Origin: a virus
Virus record (IMG/VR): IMGVR_UViG_3300017971_000107
Coordinates: 1 to 44,278 of that record
DNA: 44,278 nucleotides
Strand: one strand, 5' to 3'
Under the pieces are notes generated by a model. It had not been told where the DNA came from and did no database searches. It was given only the letters and a program-made list of their open reading frames with translations. A program made the translations under genes and the position numbers. This document shows, in pieces, positions 7,322-15,210 of the stretch; positions within the stretch are counted from its first letter, which is position 1; the number at the start of each line of letters is the position of its first letter.

Positions 7322-8491
7322 ATGAACTATCGTGAATTGATCCAAGAGCGGCGGCTCTTCGATGCCGCCGTCGCCGATGGAACGCCCGAGCTTTTCTTCT
7401 CCGATATCGGGGAGGGGCTTCGTCGCGGAGAGATCAACCGCCGAGATATCTCGATCCGGGCTCTCTTTGAAACCTTCGTCGATGACGGGCGAGAGCTTGT
7501 CGGGCTGTTCAATCCAGCGTCGCCGAACACGAGCGTCAGCTTGCAGGAAGCGGCGGTCGACACGGGAGCGTTCGCCAACATCACCGGGCAGATTTTCTAT
7601 AACCACTTGCTCGAAGCGTTCGAGAACCCGGCCTTCATCGGTCCGATGCTCACGACGAACATTCCGACGCAGCTGGACGGCGAGAAGATCGCTGGCATCT
7701 CGCAGCTTGGGGATGTCGCCGAGATCGTTCCAGAAGCTCAGCCGTTCCCGCGAGCGGGCGTTTCCGAGGAGTGGATCGAGACGCCCGAGACCAAGAAGCG
7801 GGGGCTCATCGTTCCGGTCACGAAGGAGGCTATCTTCTTCGATCGGACCGCTCTGCTTCTCTCGCGTGTTGCTGATGTCGGGCAATCGATGGGGATCAAC
7901 AAAGAGAAGCGGATCCTCTCTCTCGTCATGGGCGTCACGAACACCTATGTTCGCAAGGGCGTCTCGATCGATACCTACGGCAACAACTCAGGCACGCATG
8001 ATTGGGATAACCTGGTCGCCTCAACGGCGTTGCAGGATTGGACCGACATCGAAGCGGCTCTCTTGGCGTTCGATGCGATCACCGATCCCAACACGGGCGA
8101 GCCGGTCGTCATCATGCCGAACCAAATCCTGGTTCCGAGTGCCTTGCTCATGACGGCAAACCGCATCCTCTCGGCGACCGAGGTTCGCGTCACAACGAAC
8201 ACGTCGAACGAGACGCTCGCTGGCAACCCGCTTGCACAGCCGGGCGTTCCGAGCATGACTCCGGTCTCGAACGCCTATGTTTCGAGCGTCGGCTCAAGCT
8301 CGACAACCTGGTTTGTGGGCGACTTCCAGAAGGCGTTCGCCTATATGGAGAACTGGCCCTTGACCGTGACGCAGGCTCCGGTCGGCTCGCAGGATGAGTT
8401 CGAGCGAGATATCGTCGTGCAGTACAAGGCGAGCGAACGCGGCGTCGCGGCTGTCATGGAGCCTCGAAAGGTCGTCAAGCTCACCGCTTGA
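7322..8491 (+). CDS. Major capsid protein
   Basis: A 389-residue protein of major capsid size downstream of protease/scaffold. Its sequence pattern (SIRALFETFVDDGRELVG near the N-terminus, ETPETKKRGLIVPVTKEAIF in the middle, and a C-terminal FVGDFQKAFAYMENWP then FERDIVVQYKASERGVAAVM) fits the HK97 fold, with a P-domain and spine helix. It has a good ribosome binding site (CAGGAG at 7309-7314). A GC hairpin follows the gene, consistent with a highly expressed unit. Confidence 0.88.
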   Translation: MNYRELIQERRLFDAAVADGTPELFFSDIGEGLRRGEINRRDISIRALFETFVDDGRELVGLFNPASPNTSVSLQEAAVDTGAFANITGQIFYNHLLEAFENPAFIGPMLTTNIPTQLDGEKIAGISQLGDVAEIVPEAQPFPRAGVSEEWIETPETKKRGLIVPVTKEAIFFDRTALLLSRVADVGQSMGINKEKRILSLVMGVTNTYVRKGVSIDTYGNNSGTHDWDNLVASTALQDWTDIEAALLAFDAITDPNTGEPVVIMPNQILVPSALLMTANRILSATEVRVTTNTSNETLAGNPLAQPGVPSMTPVSNAYVSSVGSSSTTWFVGDFQKAFAYMENWPLTVTQAPVGSQDEFERDIVVQYKASERGVAAVMEPRKVVKLTA

Positions 8492-8525
8492 TATTGAGAG
8501 CGAGCAAGTCGTTCTCCTTTCCGAG

Positions 8526-8562
8526 CCCCGCCCGCTCGCCTTTGGGCGGGCGGGGTGCTTCC
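8526..8562 (+). terminator. GC hairpin after the major capsid gene
   Basis: CCCCGCCCGC (8526-8535) pairs perfectly with GCGGGCGGGG (8546-8555) around a 10-base loop, followed by the mildly T-rich TGCTTCCT. It sits 35 bases after the capsid stop. The T-tract is weak, so it may be a leaky terminator or a 3-prime stabiliser. Confidence 0.7.
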
Positions 8563-8581
8563 TAAGAATGAGGGATGAAAA

Positions 8582-9001
8582 ATGACCGAAGAAAAGCAAG
8601 AGCAAGCCGCAACCCCGAAGCGTCCTTCGACGCCGAAGCTCCGCAACAACCCCAAGGAGAACCCCGACCTTCCGCCGAATCGGGACGATTGGCGATCGCG
8701 AGAGTTCGTGTGGTATCATATCCCGCCCGAATATGTTCGCGATCCATTGACGGGGCTCGACAATCGGCACGTCTACGTGAAGCTCAAGGGGCTCCCCCCC
8801 CTGACCTATCCGTTCCGAGTAACGCTCTCCCTTCCCTCCATCGGGCAAGGCGAGCGGAAGACGAAGCGGAAAGAGTTCGCGCCCTATGAGTGCTTCGCAG
8901 TCGATGAGATCGAAGCGAAGGCGTTCGCGATTCAGACATACGGCATCCCGCAAGAGGAAGCCTATCGAGCGCAGGCGGTCGTCGTCAAGCTCGATATCTG
9001 A
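8582..9001 (+). CDS. Unknown virion-region protein
   Basis: A 139-residue protein after the capsid gene. Residues 1-40 are Pro/Asn/Lys-rich and probably disordered; the rest contains WYHIPPEYVRDPLTGLDNRH and a VKLKGLPPLTYPFRVTLSLP segment that looks beta-rich. The ORF begins close to the capsid hairpin with a GAGGGATGAAAA spacer as possible RBS. By position it may be a head accessory or head-tail joining protein, but I do not recognise the family. Confidence 0.65.
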   Translation: MTEEKQEQAATPKRPSTPKLRNNPKENPDLPPNRDDWRSREFVWYHIPPEYVRDPLTGLDNRHVYVKLKGLPPLTYPFRVTLSLPSIGQGERKTKRKEFAPYECFAVDEIEAKAFAIQTYGIPQEEAYRAQAVVVKLDI

Positions 9002-9040
9002 TACCAACCCCGAGAGAGAATCGACTTGAGGTAGCCCACG

Positions 9041-9283
9041 ATGGGATATGCAGAAGACCTTGCCAACTTAGAGACCCGCCGAGCCGCCGTTTGTGCCGAG
9101 CTTGCAGCAATGAGCACTAGCAAGGCGGGCGGGCTTCCGAACTCCGACGGCACTGGTTTGAACATCGACCACGTGGGCTACCGAAAGTCGTTGCTCGAAG
9201 AGCTCAAGCAGCTTGACGAGCTCATCAAGCAGATGAGAGACAGCGGCGAAGGTCCGAGCGTCCTTGAGTCGGAGATCTATTGA
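9041..9283 (+). CDS. Small coiled protein of the head-tail region
   Basis: An 80-residue protein with two predicted helices (LANLETRRAAVCAELAAM and LLEELKQLDELIKQM) separated by a Gly/Asn linker. The gene starts at ATG 9041 after GAGGT and its stop overlaps the next start (TGATG). Its place among neck genes suggests a small connector or structural accessory. No family recognised. Confidence 0.65.
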   Translation: MGYAEDLANLETRRAAVCAELAAMSTSKAGGLPNSDGTGLNIDHVGYRKSLLEELKQLDELIKQMRDSGEGPSVLESEIY

Positions 9284-9609
9284 TGCCCGATTATATCGTC
9301 GATTATAGCGGCGACTATCTGCACGCCGATGGCGTGGAGACGCTCGTGTTTCACGGTGACAATATCATCGGATGCAAGGGGCGGCGCGGCGATCTCGACG
9401 AGACGGACTTGCAGCCGGGCGAGCTCATGAGCACGACAACGAAGGAGCTCGTCTTCCTATTGTTCGCCGCGAGCTTTGCGATCACGACGGTCCCTGAGTA
9501 CGGGAATAAGATCATGGATGAGGACGACAACGCCTACGAGGTTCTCGGCGTTCAGTCTCGCGTGGACGGAACTCAATACAGATGCAGCGTTAGGGCGATC
9601 CCCTCATGA
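9283..9609 (+). CDS. Putative head-closure/neck protein
   Basis: A 108-residue protein starting at ATG 9283 inside a TGATG overlap; a TTG three bases upstream is in frame but less likely. The middle has LMSTTTKELVFLLFAASFAI and the end has NAYEVLGVQSRVDGTQYRC, the kind of strand seen at the C-terminus of small beta-barrel head-closure proteins. The role is inferred from position between capsid and tail-completion genes. Confidence 0.5.
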   Translation: MPDYIVDYSGDYLHADGVETLVFHGDNIIGCKGRRGDLDETDLQPGELMSTTTKELVFLLFAASFAITTVPEYGNKIMDEDDNAYEVLGVQSRVDGTQYRCSVRAIPS

Positions 9610-10058
9610 GCCGAAAGCGGATAAAGGTTGAGGAAGCAGGGCGGCACTTCGGCGACATCCACCAAGCAATGGAGACGCTCGACTGCACGCCATTCCTCAA
9701 CGAAGCGGTCGTTGCCTCATATCAGGCGCACCGCGATCGCTTCACGGGCTCGCTCGATCCGAGCGGCTCTCCGTGGCCACCTCGCAAGGAGGAAGGCGAC
9801 GGGCATCCGCTCTTGATGGATACGGGGCGGCTCTTGCAAGCCGCGACTGGTGGTTCGGGTGAAGCCATAAAGCAGATATCGAACCGCGACTTCATGATAG
9901 GGATAGCCGAGAGCTTGCCATATCGGCGAGTGCATGACTTCGGCTATCCCGAGAGGAACATTCCGCAGCGGAAATACTTCGGACCGGATGAGGATACGCT
10001 CGAAGGGCTCGACGTCATGTTCGCCGAGTTCGTTGACGAAGCAATATTCGGAGACTAG
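9606..10058 (+). CDS. Tail completion/virion morphogenesis protein (Mu gpG / P2 gpS-like)
   Basis: A 150-residue protein with the recognisable pattern of the phage virion morphogenesis family: DPSGSPWPPRK, PLLMDTGRLLQAATG, an HDFGYPE segment and an IPQRKYFGP motif near the C-terminus. Members complete tails or join head and tail. It overlaps the upstream gene as ATGA and precedes the lysis block. Confidence 0.75.
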   Translation: MSRKRIKVEEAGRHFGDIHQAMETLDCTPFLNEAVVASYQAHRDRFTGSLDPSGSPWPPRKEEGDGHPLLMDTGRLLQAATGGSGEAIKQISNRDFMIGIAESLPYRRVHDFGYPERNIPQRKYFGPDEDTLEGLDVMFAEFVDEAIFGD

Positions 10059-10061
10059 GCC

Positions 10062-10643
10062 ATGCTCGAAGCGAAGCAACTTAGATCACTCGACGCGGCA
10101 TCCGCTCAGATCCAGACTGGCGACCTGCTTCTATTCCGAAGTCGAGGGCTCATCGCGTGGGCTGGGCGCGGGCGGCATTCGCACGCGGCGATGGCAGCGT
10201 GGTGGAGCGGAGAGCTCTTCTGCATGGAAGTCCGTGAATGGAAAGGCGGGCGAGCGGTAACGCTTCAGTCGCAAGTGGAGCTCTATCCGGCTTCGATTGA
10301 CCATTATCGCATCGCGCAGCCCGTAGCGATCGCTGGTCATTGCCCCGAGTTCAACCGGCTGCGGGCTCTCGAAGAGATGCAAAAGTTCATGGGGCAGCCT
10401 TACGGTTGGCGGAGCGTCTCTCGGCTCGCTCTTCGGCGATGCTTGGGTATTCGCTTCTGCATCCCGATCAATCTGGACGACGAGTTCATCTCTGATGAGC
10501 CCCGCTTTTGCTCCGAAGCTGTTTCGGAAGCTCACAAACTCGCGGGGCGAGACCCGCAAAGGGACCTTGGGGACAATTGCACCGAGCCCGCCGACTTGGC
10601 GAGAAGTAATATCTATGAATATGTTTGCACGCTATTGCCTTAG
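10062..10643 (+). CDS. YiiX/YaeF-like permuted NlpC/P60 papain-fold peptidase, candidate lysin
   Basis: A 193-residue protein with GDLLLFRSRGLIAWAGRGRH near the N-terminus, conserved His in HSHAAM (about residues 39-41) and a candidate nucleophile Cys150 in RFCSEAV. This His-before-Cys order marks circularly permuted NlpC/P60 amidases, which hydrolyse cell-wall peptides or lipid amides. An IDHYRI strand and a YGWRSV motif lie between. Followed by secreted and holin-like genes, it is the best endolysin candidate, although it has no signal peptide. It overlaps the next gene by 29 bases. Confidence 0.7.
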   Translation: MLEAKQLRSLDAASAQIQTGDLLLFRSRGLIAWAGRGRHSHAAMAAWWSGELFCMEVREWKGGRAVTLQSQVELYPASIDHYRIAQPVAIAGHCPEFNRLRALEEMQKFMGQPYGWRSVSRLALRRCLGIRFCIPINLDDEFISDEPRFCSEAVSEAHKLAGRDPQRDLGDNCTEPADLARSNIYEYVCTLLP

Positions 10644-12414
10644 CTCCCTCTTGCTTGCCGCGATGCTCGCAAGAGCAGCGTGCGGGCAATGGGGTGCAAC
10701 GGACGGCGGTCGTGTCGGCTGCCTCGACGGCAATTGCGGGAGCTCGGCTCCCGCGATGGGCGCGACGGCTGCGCCCCCGATGGCGTATCCTCAATCGCAG
10801 CCCCGTGGGGCGACTCAGACGCGGGCATCCTATCCGCAGCAATTGCCGCAAACAATTTGCCGCATCCGAATTGATGAGCGAAACTCGCTCATCGGATATG
10901 GTTCGGGCGTGTTGATCGATCCAGAGCATATCCTAACGTGCGAACACCTCTTCGACGGAGCAATCGCGAGCATTCAAGCCCGCTTCGCGTATGGCCCGGA
11001 TGAGCTCGTTCGATGCGAGCTCGTCGCGATCGATAAGCTCCAAGACCTCGCGTTGCTCAAGGTTCCGAAACAGGACCGCCCGTTCTGCCGGATCGCTCCG
11101 AGAGCCCCGCAAAAGGGCGACGAGGTTGTATTGTGCGGCTGGGGTGGCGAAGGGAAATATAGAGAGCTCTTTACGCGATGCCTTGGCTACGAGCAAATGG
11201 GCGAGGTGGCCCTCATGAAGGTCGCGGGCAATCCCAGGCAAGGCGACAGCGGTGGCCCGGTCCTTTTCAACGGCTGTGTTTGCTCGATCAACAGCTTCGG
11301 CTCTCCCGCGAGCGGCGGGCTTGCAGCGGAGTCGAACTGTCCGACTCTTTCGGGCATTCAATGCTTTCTCGCTCAGGCCATGGCGCCCGAGCAAGACCAC
11401 GCTTGCGATGGCCCGATCGGCGCAGTGCTTGATCAGCCGGGTGCGACTCTCGCTCTCCCCGACGGGACGACCGTTCCGGTCGGCGATCCGATCAAACACG
11501 ACGAGCTCGTTCAGCGGATAATCGAGGACGTGCGGCGAGAGCTCGGCTCGCAGGCGACAGAGCCCGCCGACGCCTATTCGGGAGATATGACCCCGCCAAC
11601 GCGGGAGCCCGCTCCCGAGCCGCTCTCGCCCTCTCCCGAGCTATTGCAAACACAAGCCGAGCTTGCCCGAATTCAAGCCGAGATCGATAGGCTCAGAACC
11701 GAACGGTCGTTCGACAATCCCGAACAACCGTTCGGAATTGCGGAGCCGAAGATCGACGACGACTTTTGGCGATCGCTCGCTCAGTCCCCTATTCTGCCGC
11801 CCCCCGCTTCGACCTCTTCTGATGCGACGCGGGACCCCATCGGAGCGGGGGCGGCTCCTTCTATCTTAGAGCCCGACATCGAGCCCGCATCGAGCGGCGA
11901 GCCGCTCTTGCCTACCGAGAGCCCGCCCGCCCGAGCGGCTCAGGAAGAGCCCGAGAGCTCGCTTCTCGGCGACGCTCTGGATAAGGGCGGAGATATTGCG
12001 ATCGAGCAGGGGTCAAAGTGGCTCCCGTTTTTACTTGGAATGACGGGCCCGTCTGGTATATTGGCGGGGATTGGAATCCGAATTTTGTTGAAGCGAGCCA
12101 AGCAGAGGCGAGAAGCGAGCCGCCGAGTGACGGAGGTCTCGGGCAGCGACGACTTTCTCGATGAGCGGGCAAAGGGCGCCGAATCCGAGTGGGGCGAGCG
12201 AGACGTCACAGAGGCGGTCCAGCTTATCCAACTCGGAGAGTACAGCGGACGCTCAAGCATATTGGACGCCCTTGCAGGGCAACTTATTGAGCCGGTGCTA
12301 CGAGCAACAGAGAGCGAAGGCGGCGATTCAGCGAAGGCGATAGTGAAACAGATCCGAACGAGGCTCATGACCGAACTCAACCGCGTCGCTCCATTGGCGG
12401 CGGGGCAATCTTAA
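10615..12414 (+). CDS. Secreted trypsin-like serine protease with coiled and membrane-anchor C-terminus
   Basis: A 599-residue protein. Residues 1-25 form a signal peptide (SSLLLAAMLARAACG). A trypsin-fold domain spans about 80-260 with a full catalytic triad: His111 in TCEHLF, Asp144 in KLQDLALL and Ser212 in GDSGGP. After it come a Pro/Glu/Ser-rich linker, a short coiled coil (ELARIQAEIDRLRTE), another Pro-rich stretch, and a hydrophobic segment near residues 470-490 (FLLGMTGPSGILAGIGIRIL) followed by a basic region, so the C-terminus may be membrane anchored. ATG 10621 is an alternative start. Such proteins recur, to my memory, in planctomycete elements. It may process envelope or virion proteins or act in lysis; its substrate is unknown. 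Confidence 0.8.
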   Translation: MNMFARYCLSSLLLAAMLARAACGQWGATDGGRVGCLDGNCGSSAPAMGATAAPPMAYPQSQPRGATQTRASYPQQLPQTICRIRIDERNSLIGYGSGVLIDPEHILTCEHLFDGAIASIQARFAYGPDELVRCELVAIDKLQDLALLKVPKQDRPFCRIAPRAPQKGDEVVLCGWGGEGKYRELFTRCLGYEQMGEVALMKVAGNPRQGDSGGPVLFNGCVCSINSFGSPASGGLAAESNCPTLSGIQCFLAQAMAPEQDHACDGPIGAVLDQPGATLALPDGTTVPVGDPIKHDELVQRIIEDVRRELGSQATEPADAYSGDMTPPTREPAPEPLSPSPELLQTQAELARIQAEIDRLRTERSFDNPEQPFGIAEPKIDDDFWRSLAQSPILPPPASTSSDATRDPIGAGAAPSILEPDIEPASSGEPLLPTESPPARAAQEEPESSLLGDALDKGGDIAIEQGSKWLPFLLGMTGPSGILAGIGIRILLKRAKQRREASRRVTEVSGSDDFLDERAKGAESEWGERDVTEAVQLIQLGEYSGRSSILDALAGQLIEPVLRATESEGGDSAKAIVKQIRTRLMTELNRVAPLAAGQS

Positions 12415-12430
12415 CGAGGGAGCTTTTACA

Positions 12431-13204
12431 ATGTCGAGCGCAGGAATTCCCAACATCGGTGCGGCTGGCCGTGAACAGTTCCGCAATATCATCGTTGTGC
12501 ATCGCAACCATGATATCCTCACAATGATGACGCCGCTTATGCTCTTCCGCGAGGAAGTCGTCAACAGCGAGGACCTCCAAGATCGCGGCGGGCTCACGTC
12601 TCCGGCTCAGCGGCACTTCCTTATGCACTTGAAACGGTGCGATCAGGTGCGGCGGCTTGTGACGCATAACCCCGAGGACAAAGACCTCGGCACGCTCATC
12701 GAAGAAGCGGTCGACGTCAATCTGCCGATGACGGAAGGTGCGAAGCCCGCCGCGAGTGATGGCATCCAGCACGGGGCGACAAGCGAATACGTTCTTCCGT
12801 GGGCGTTCGACGGCTCCGATTGGAACGTTCCCTTGCTTTCGCAGTTGCTCATCCCCTCCGGGCACGGAACGCTCTTGCTCGCTGGGATCGACGCTCTGCT
12901 TGTGGCGATCACGCAGATGAACTCAACCGAGATGAGCCATCACATCACGCGGTTCGATTCGCTCCGAATGTACGAACTGATGTGCCGGATCCTGACGGCT
13001 CTGCTTCGCTTCGGTGGCGATGAGAACCGGATCGACGTTGCTCAGATGCGGGCGACCGATCATCCCCGTGGCCCGCAGAACGCCCCGAACCGCCGCACCG
13101 AGACCCCGGGTGTCAGCGGCTCCGCTTCGCATGGCATCCCGACCGAAGGAGTCGCGACCGATCAGAGTGGGGGGACGACTGGCGGTAGCGGCTTTGGGTT
13201 ATAG
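12431..13204 (+). CDS. Unknown protein in lysis/structural block
   Basis: A 257-residue protein with a clear GAGGGAG ribosome binding site. The body (FRNIIVVHRNHDILTMMTPL, then a region with GTLLLAGIDALLVAITQM) seems globular and partly hydrophobic; the last 50 residues are Gly/Ser/Thr/Pro-rich with repeated TDQSGGTTGG-type composition, typical of a disordered or surface-exposed tail. No signal peptide is evident. It could be a minor virion protein. Not recognised. Confidence 0.65.
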   Translation: MSSAGIPNIGAAGREQFRNIIVVHRNHDILTMMTPLMLFREEVVNSEDLQDRGGLTSPAQRHFLMHLKRCDQVRRLVTHNPEDKDLGTLIEEAVDVNLPMTEGAKPAASDGIQHGATSEYVLPWAFDGSDWNVPLLSQLLIPSGHGTLLLAGIDALLVAITQMNSTEMSHHITRFDSLRMYELMCRILTALLRFGGDENRIDVAQMRATDHPRGPQNAPNRRTETPGVSGSASHGIPTEGVATDQSGGTTGGSGFGL

Positions 13205-13232
13205 AATGAACCGATGACAGGAAGACGCTTCA

Positions 13233-13523
13233 ATGAGTGAGCAGCGAATCACGGAGCTTGACATGAGATTATCGACGCATGAAGCCGAAGCTCATGCTTG
13301 CAAAGAGAAGTGCTTGCATCATGAGCGGATACTTCTCGGCAATGGAAGCGAGGGTATCGTCGCCTGGAAGCGGGGGCACGAGACCCGGCATGAAGCGATA
13401 GAGCGCGATATCGACCGCATGATCGATATCGGCAAGTTTGTTGGTCGCTCATTCATCGCGGCGGCGGTCGCGGGCTTCGGCTTGATTGCGGTGCGGATCA
13501 TTGAACACGTTTTCGGAGGATAG
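13233..13523 (+). CDS. Holin-like small membrane protein
   Basis: A 96-residue protein with a long charged N-terminal helix (residues 1-65, Glu/His/Arg-rich, possibly coiled) and one transmembrane segment near 70-90 (RSFIAAAVAGFGLIAVRII). Cytoplasmic coiled coil plus C-terminal TM matches several phage holins and XhlA-type hemolysin-like proteins. It sits downstream of the candidate peptidase and protease genes. Holin function is inferred from topology and context. Confidence 0.55.
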   Translation: MSEQRITELDMRLSTHEAEAHACKEKCLHHERILLGNGSEGIVAWKRGHETRHEAIERDIDRMIDIGKFVGRSFIAAAVAGFGLIAVRIIEHVFGG

Positions 13524-13526
13524 CAG

Positions 13527-13883
13527 ATGTGGAACGGCTTCCTGTTTCTCGGCGCCTTGCTCATCGCGGCGGCTCCATTGCTTGCCGATGAGCGGGACGA
13601 GTGCGAGCGGCTGGCGAGCAAATACAATGCGAGAGTCGAGGTCACCTTGAGCGACGGTTCTCGTTGCGACTTGCTCAGCAAAGAGTATGCAATCGAAGTT
13701 GATTGGGCGAAGAAATGGCCCGAAGGAATTGGTCAAAGCCTTCTGTATGCGGAGCTCACCGGGCGGAAGCCCGCTTTGATATTATTGATCCGAGACGCCG
13801 AGAAAGAGGCTCGCTATACAAAGCGGGCTCAGCTTGTCGCGGATCGAGCGGAGATAACCCTTTTCCTTGAGGATGTAGAATAA
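13527..13883 (+). CDS. Secreted PD-(D/E)XK-like protein
   Basis: A 118-residue protein with an N-terminal signal peptide (FLFLGALLIAAAPLLADE) and a mature domain containing GSRCDLLSKEYAIEVDWAKK then WPEGIGQSLLYAEL. The Asp, Glu-x-Asp and Lys spacing fits the core of PD-(D/E)XK nuclease-like folds. Export of such a domain is unusual; the mature part is only about 95 residues. It could attack DNA in the periplasm or be a non-catalytic binding domain. It has a GGAGG binding site and overlaps the next gene as TAATG. Confidence 0.5.
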   Translation: MWNGFLFLGALLIAAAPLLADERDECERLASKYNARVEVTLSDGSRCDLLSKEYAIEVDWAKKWPEGIGQSLLYAELTGRKPALILLIRDAEKEARYTKRAQLVADRAEITLFLEDVE

Positions 13884-14305
13884 TGCCAATCTCTGACGCT
13901 CTTGCGGAAGCTCTGCTTGATCTATATTTCAATGCAACGGCAATTCCGAACGTCGCGGACGATGCGAGCGTATCGCCGATCACGACAATTTATATGTCGC
14001 TTCATACTGGTGATCCCGACGGCGGCAATCAAGAGACGAGCGAAGCCGATTACGGCGGCTATGATCGCGTCGCGGTCTCTCGGGCTTCGGGCGGCTGGAC
14101 AATCAGCGGGACCGATGTCAACCCAACGAGCGACATCGAGTTTCCGACTTGCACAAGCGGCTCAAATACAATCACTCATGTCGGCTTCGGGCGTTCGGCT
14201 TCGGGCACCGGCACGCTTGATTGGAGTGGATCAATCACATCAATGGCGGTGGCGACGGACGATCAGCCCGTTCTCGATACCGACTCGACCGTAAGCCTTA
14301 CATAG
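13883..14305 (+). CDS. Small phage tail-fibre family protein
   Basis: A 140-residue protein with the signature of a widespread phage virion family annotated as tail fibre: TIYMSLHTGDPDGGNQETSE, then GYDRVAV, a W-containing strand and a C-terminal beta-rich region with THVGFGRSA. It opens a block of fibre-like genes. The predicted role is a small tip or fibre-associated protein. The start overlaps the upstream stop (TAATG). Confidence 0.65.
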   Translation: MPISDALAEALLDLYFNATAIPNVADDASVSPITTIYMSLHTGDPDGGNQETSEADYGGYDRVAVSRASGGWTISGTDVNPTSDIEFPTCTSGSNTITHVGFGRSASGTGTLDWSGSITSMAVATDDQPVLDTDSTVSLT

Positions 14306-14316
14306 GAGAATAGGCA

Positions 14317-14637
14317 ATGGCAACGTTCGTTGAGATTTACGACGTCGCGACAAACCCGGACCATATTCTGCGGAAGCAATTCGCGGTCGCGATCCACCAA
14401 TGCGCTCAGGATGTTTTCGCCGAGAATCCGGCAACCGAGAACCACGCGAACCGCATCGCCTGGGCTCGGCGAGTAACGAATCACCCGACCGGACCGGTCA
14501 ATGAGGCGGAGCGGTGGATCTGGAAAGTCATGGAAGCGGCTGGTCCGGGCGCCGATCCGTTGGCGATCGCCGACGCTCAGGTGAAGAACGTCACCGAACA
14601 GATCGTCGACCATATGGCGAACGCCAAACGAGGTTGA
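14317..14637 (+). CDS. Small helical unknown protein in fibre block
   Basis: A 106-residue protein, mostly helical, containing FAVAIHQCAQDVFAENP and AERWIWKVMEAAGPGADP. AGGAG precedes ATG 14317. It sits between two virion-like genes, so a structural accessory or assembly role is possible. No family recognised with certainty. Confidence 0.6.
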   Translation: MATFVEIYDVATNPDHILRKQFAVAIHQCAQDVFAENPATENHANRIAWARRVTNHPTGPVNEAERWIWKVMEAAGPGADPLAIADAQVKNVTEQIVDHMANAKRG

Positions 14638-14641
14638 ACCG

Positions 14642-15208
14642 ATGGCTAATCAAACAGTAGAGCAAGGCACTCCGATTGTGTGGGCGGACACAACTGACTA
14701 TTCCAATACGAATAGTGGCCTTACCCGCACTGAGCAGATCGACCTCACCTCGCTTGCCGACGGCGATGCCCGGCAAGGGGCAAAGAAGGATCTCGGCGCC
14801 AATCGCTCGCCAAGCTACGCAGTTCAAGTATGCCTTGAGTTTGACGTCGCTCCCTCGGCGGGTGAAGTTGTCCATATTCTATGGGCATCATCGAACTCGG
14901 CGACGGCGGGCACGGGCAATGACGGTGGATCGGCATCCACGGGAGCCGACGCCGACTGGGACCCGGGCGGCGCGACGGAAACCGATCGAGAAGAGTATAT
15001 GCACCACTTGACTTACGTTGGTGCATTTGTCGCGGCGGCGGATGCGGCAACGACTTATCAGGTCATGATGATCAATCCCGAATTCAAGCCGCCAACTCGA
15101 TACGGTTTTCCTGTCTTGTTCAACCAGTCGGGGCAGGCTCTTGAAGGTGATGCTGTAGAAATGTATATTGCGCTGATTCCGCAGGATAAAGATCAGGCGT
15201 TGAGCTAA
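14642..15208 (+). CDS. Beta-rich virion protein
   Basis: A 188-residue protein with many Thr/Ala/Asp and strand-like segments (YAVQVCLEFDVAPSAGEVVH and YQVMMINPEFKPPTRYGFPV). It lacks a signal peptide. GAGGT lies before ATG 14642. Composition and position between fibre genes suggest a jelly-roll-like minor structural protein, possibly a fibre base or adaptor. Function unproven. Confidence 0.6.
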   Translation: MANQTVEQGTPIVWADTTDYSNTNSGLTRTEQIDLTSLADGDARQGAKKDLGANRSPSYAVQVCLEFDVAPSAGEVVHILWASSNSATAGTGNDGGSASTGADADWDPGGATETDREEYMHHLTYVGAFVAAADAATTYQVMMINPEFKPPTRYGFPVLFNQSGQALEGDAVEMYIALIPQDKDQALS

Positions 15209-15210
15209 TC

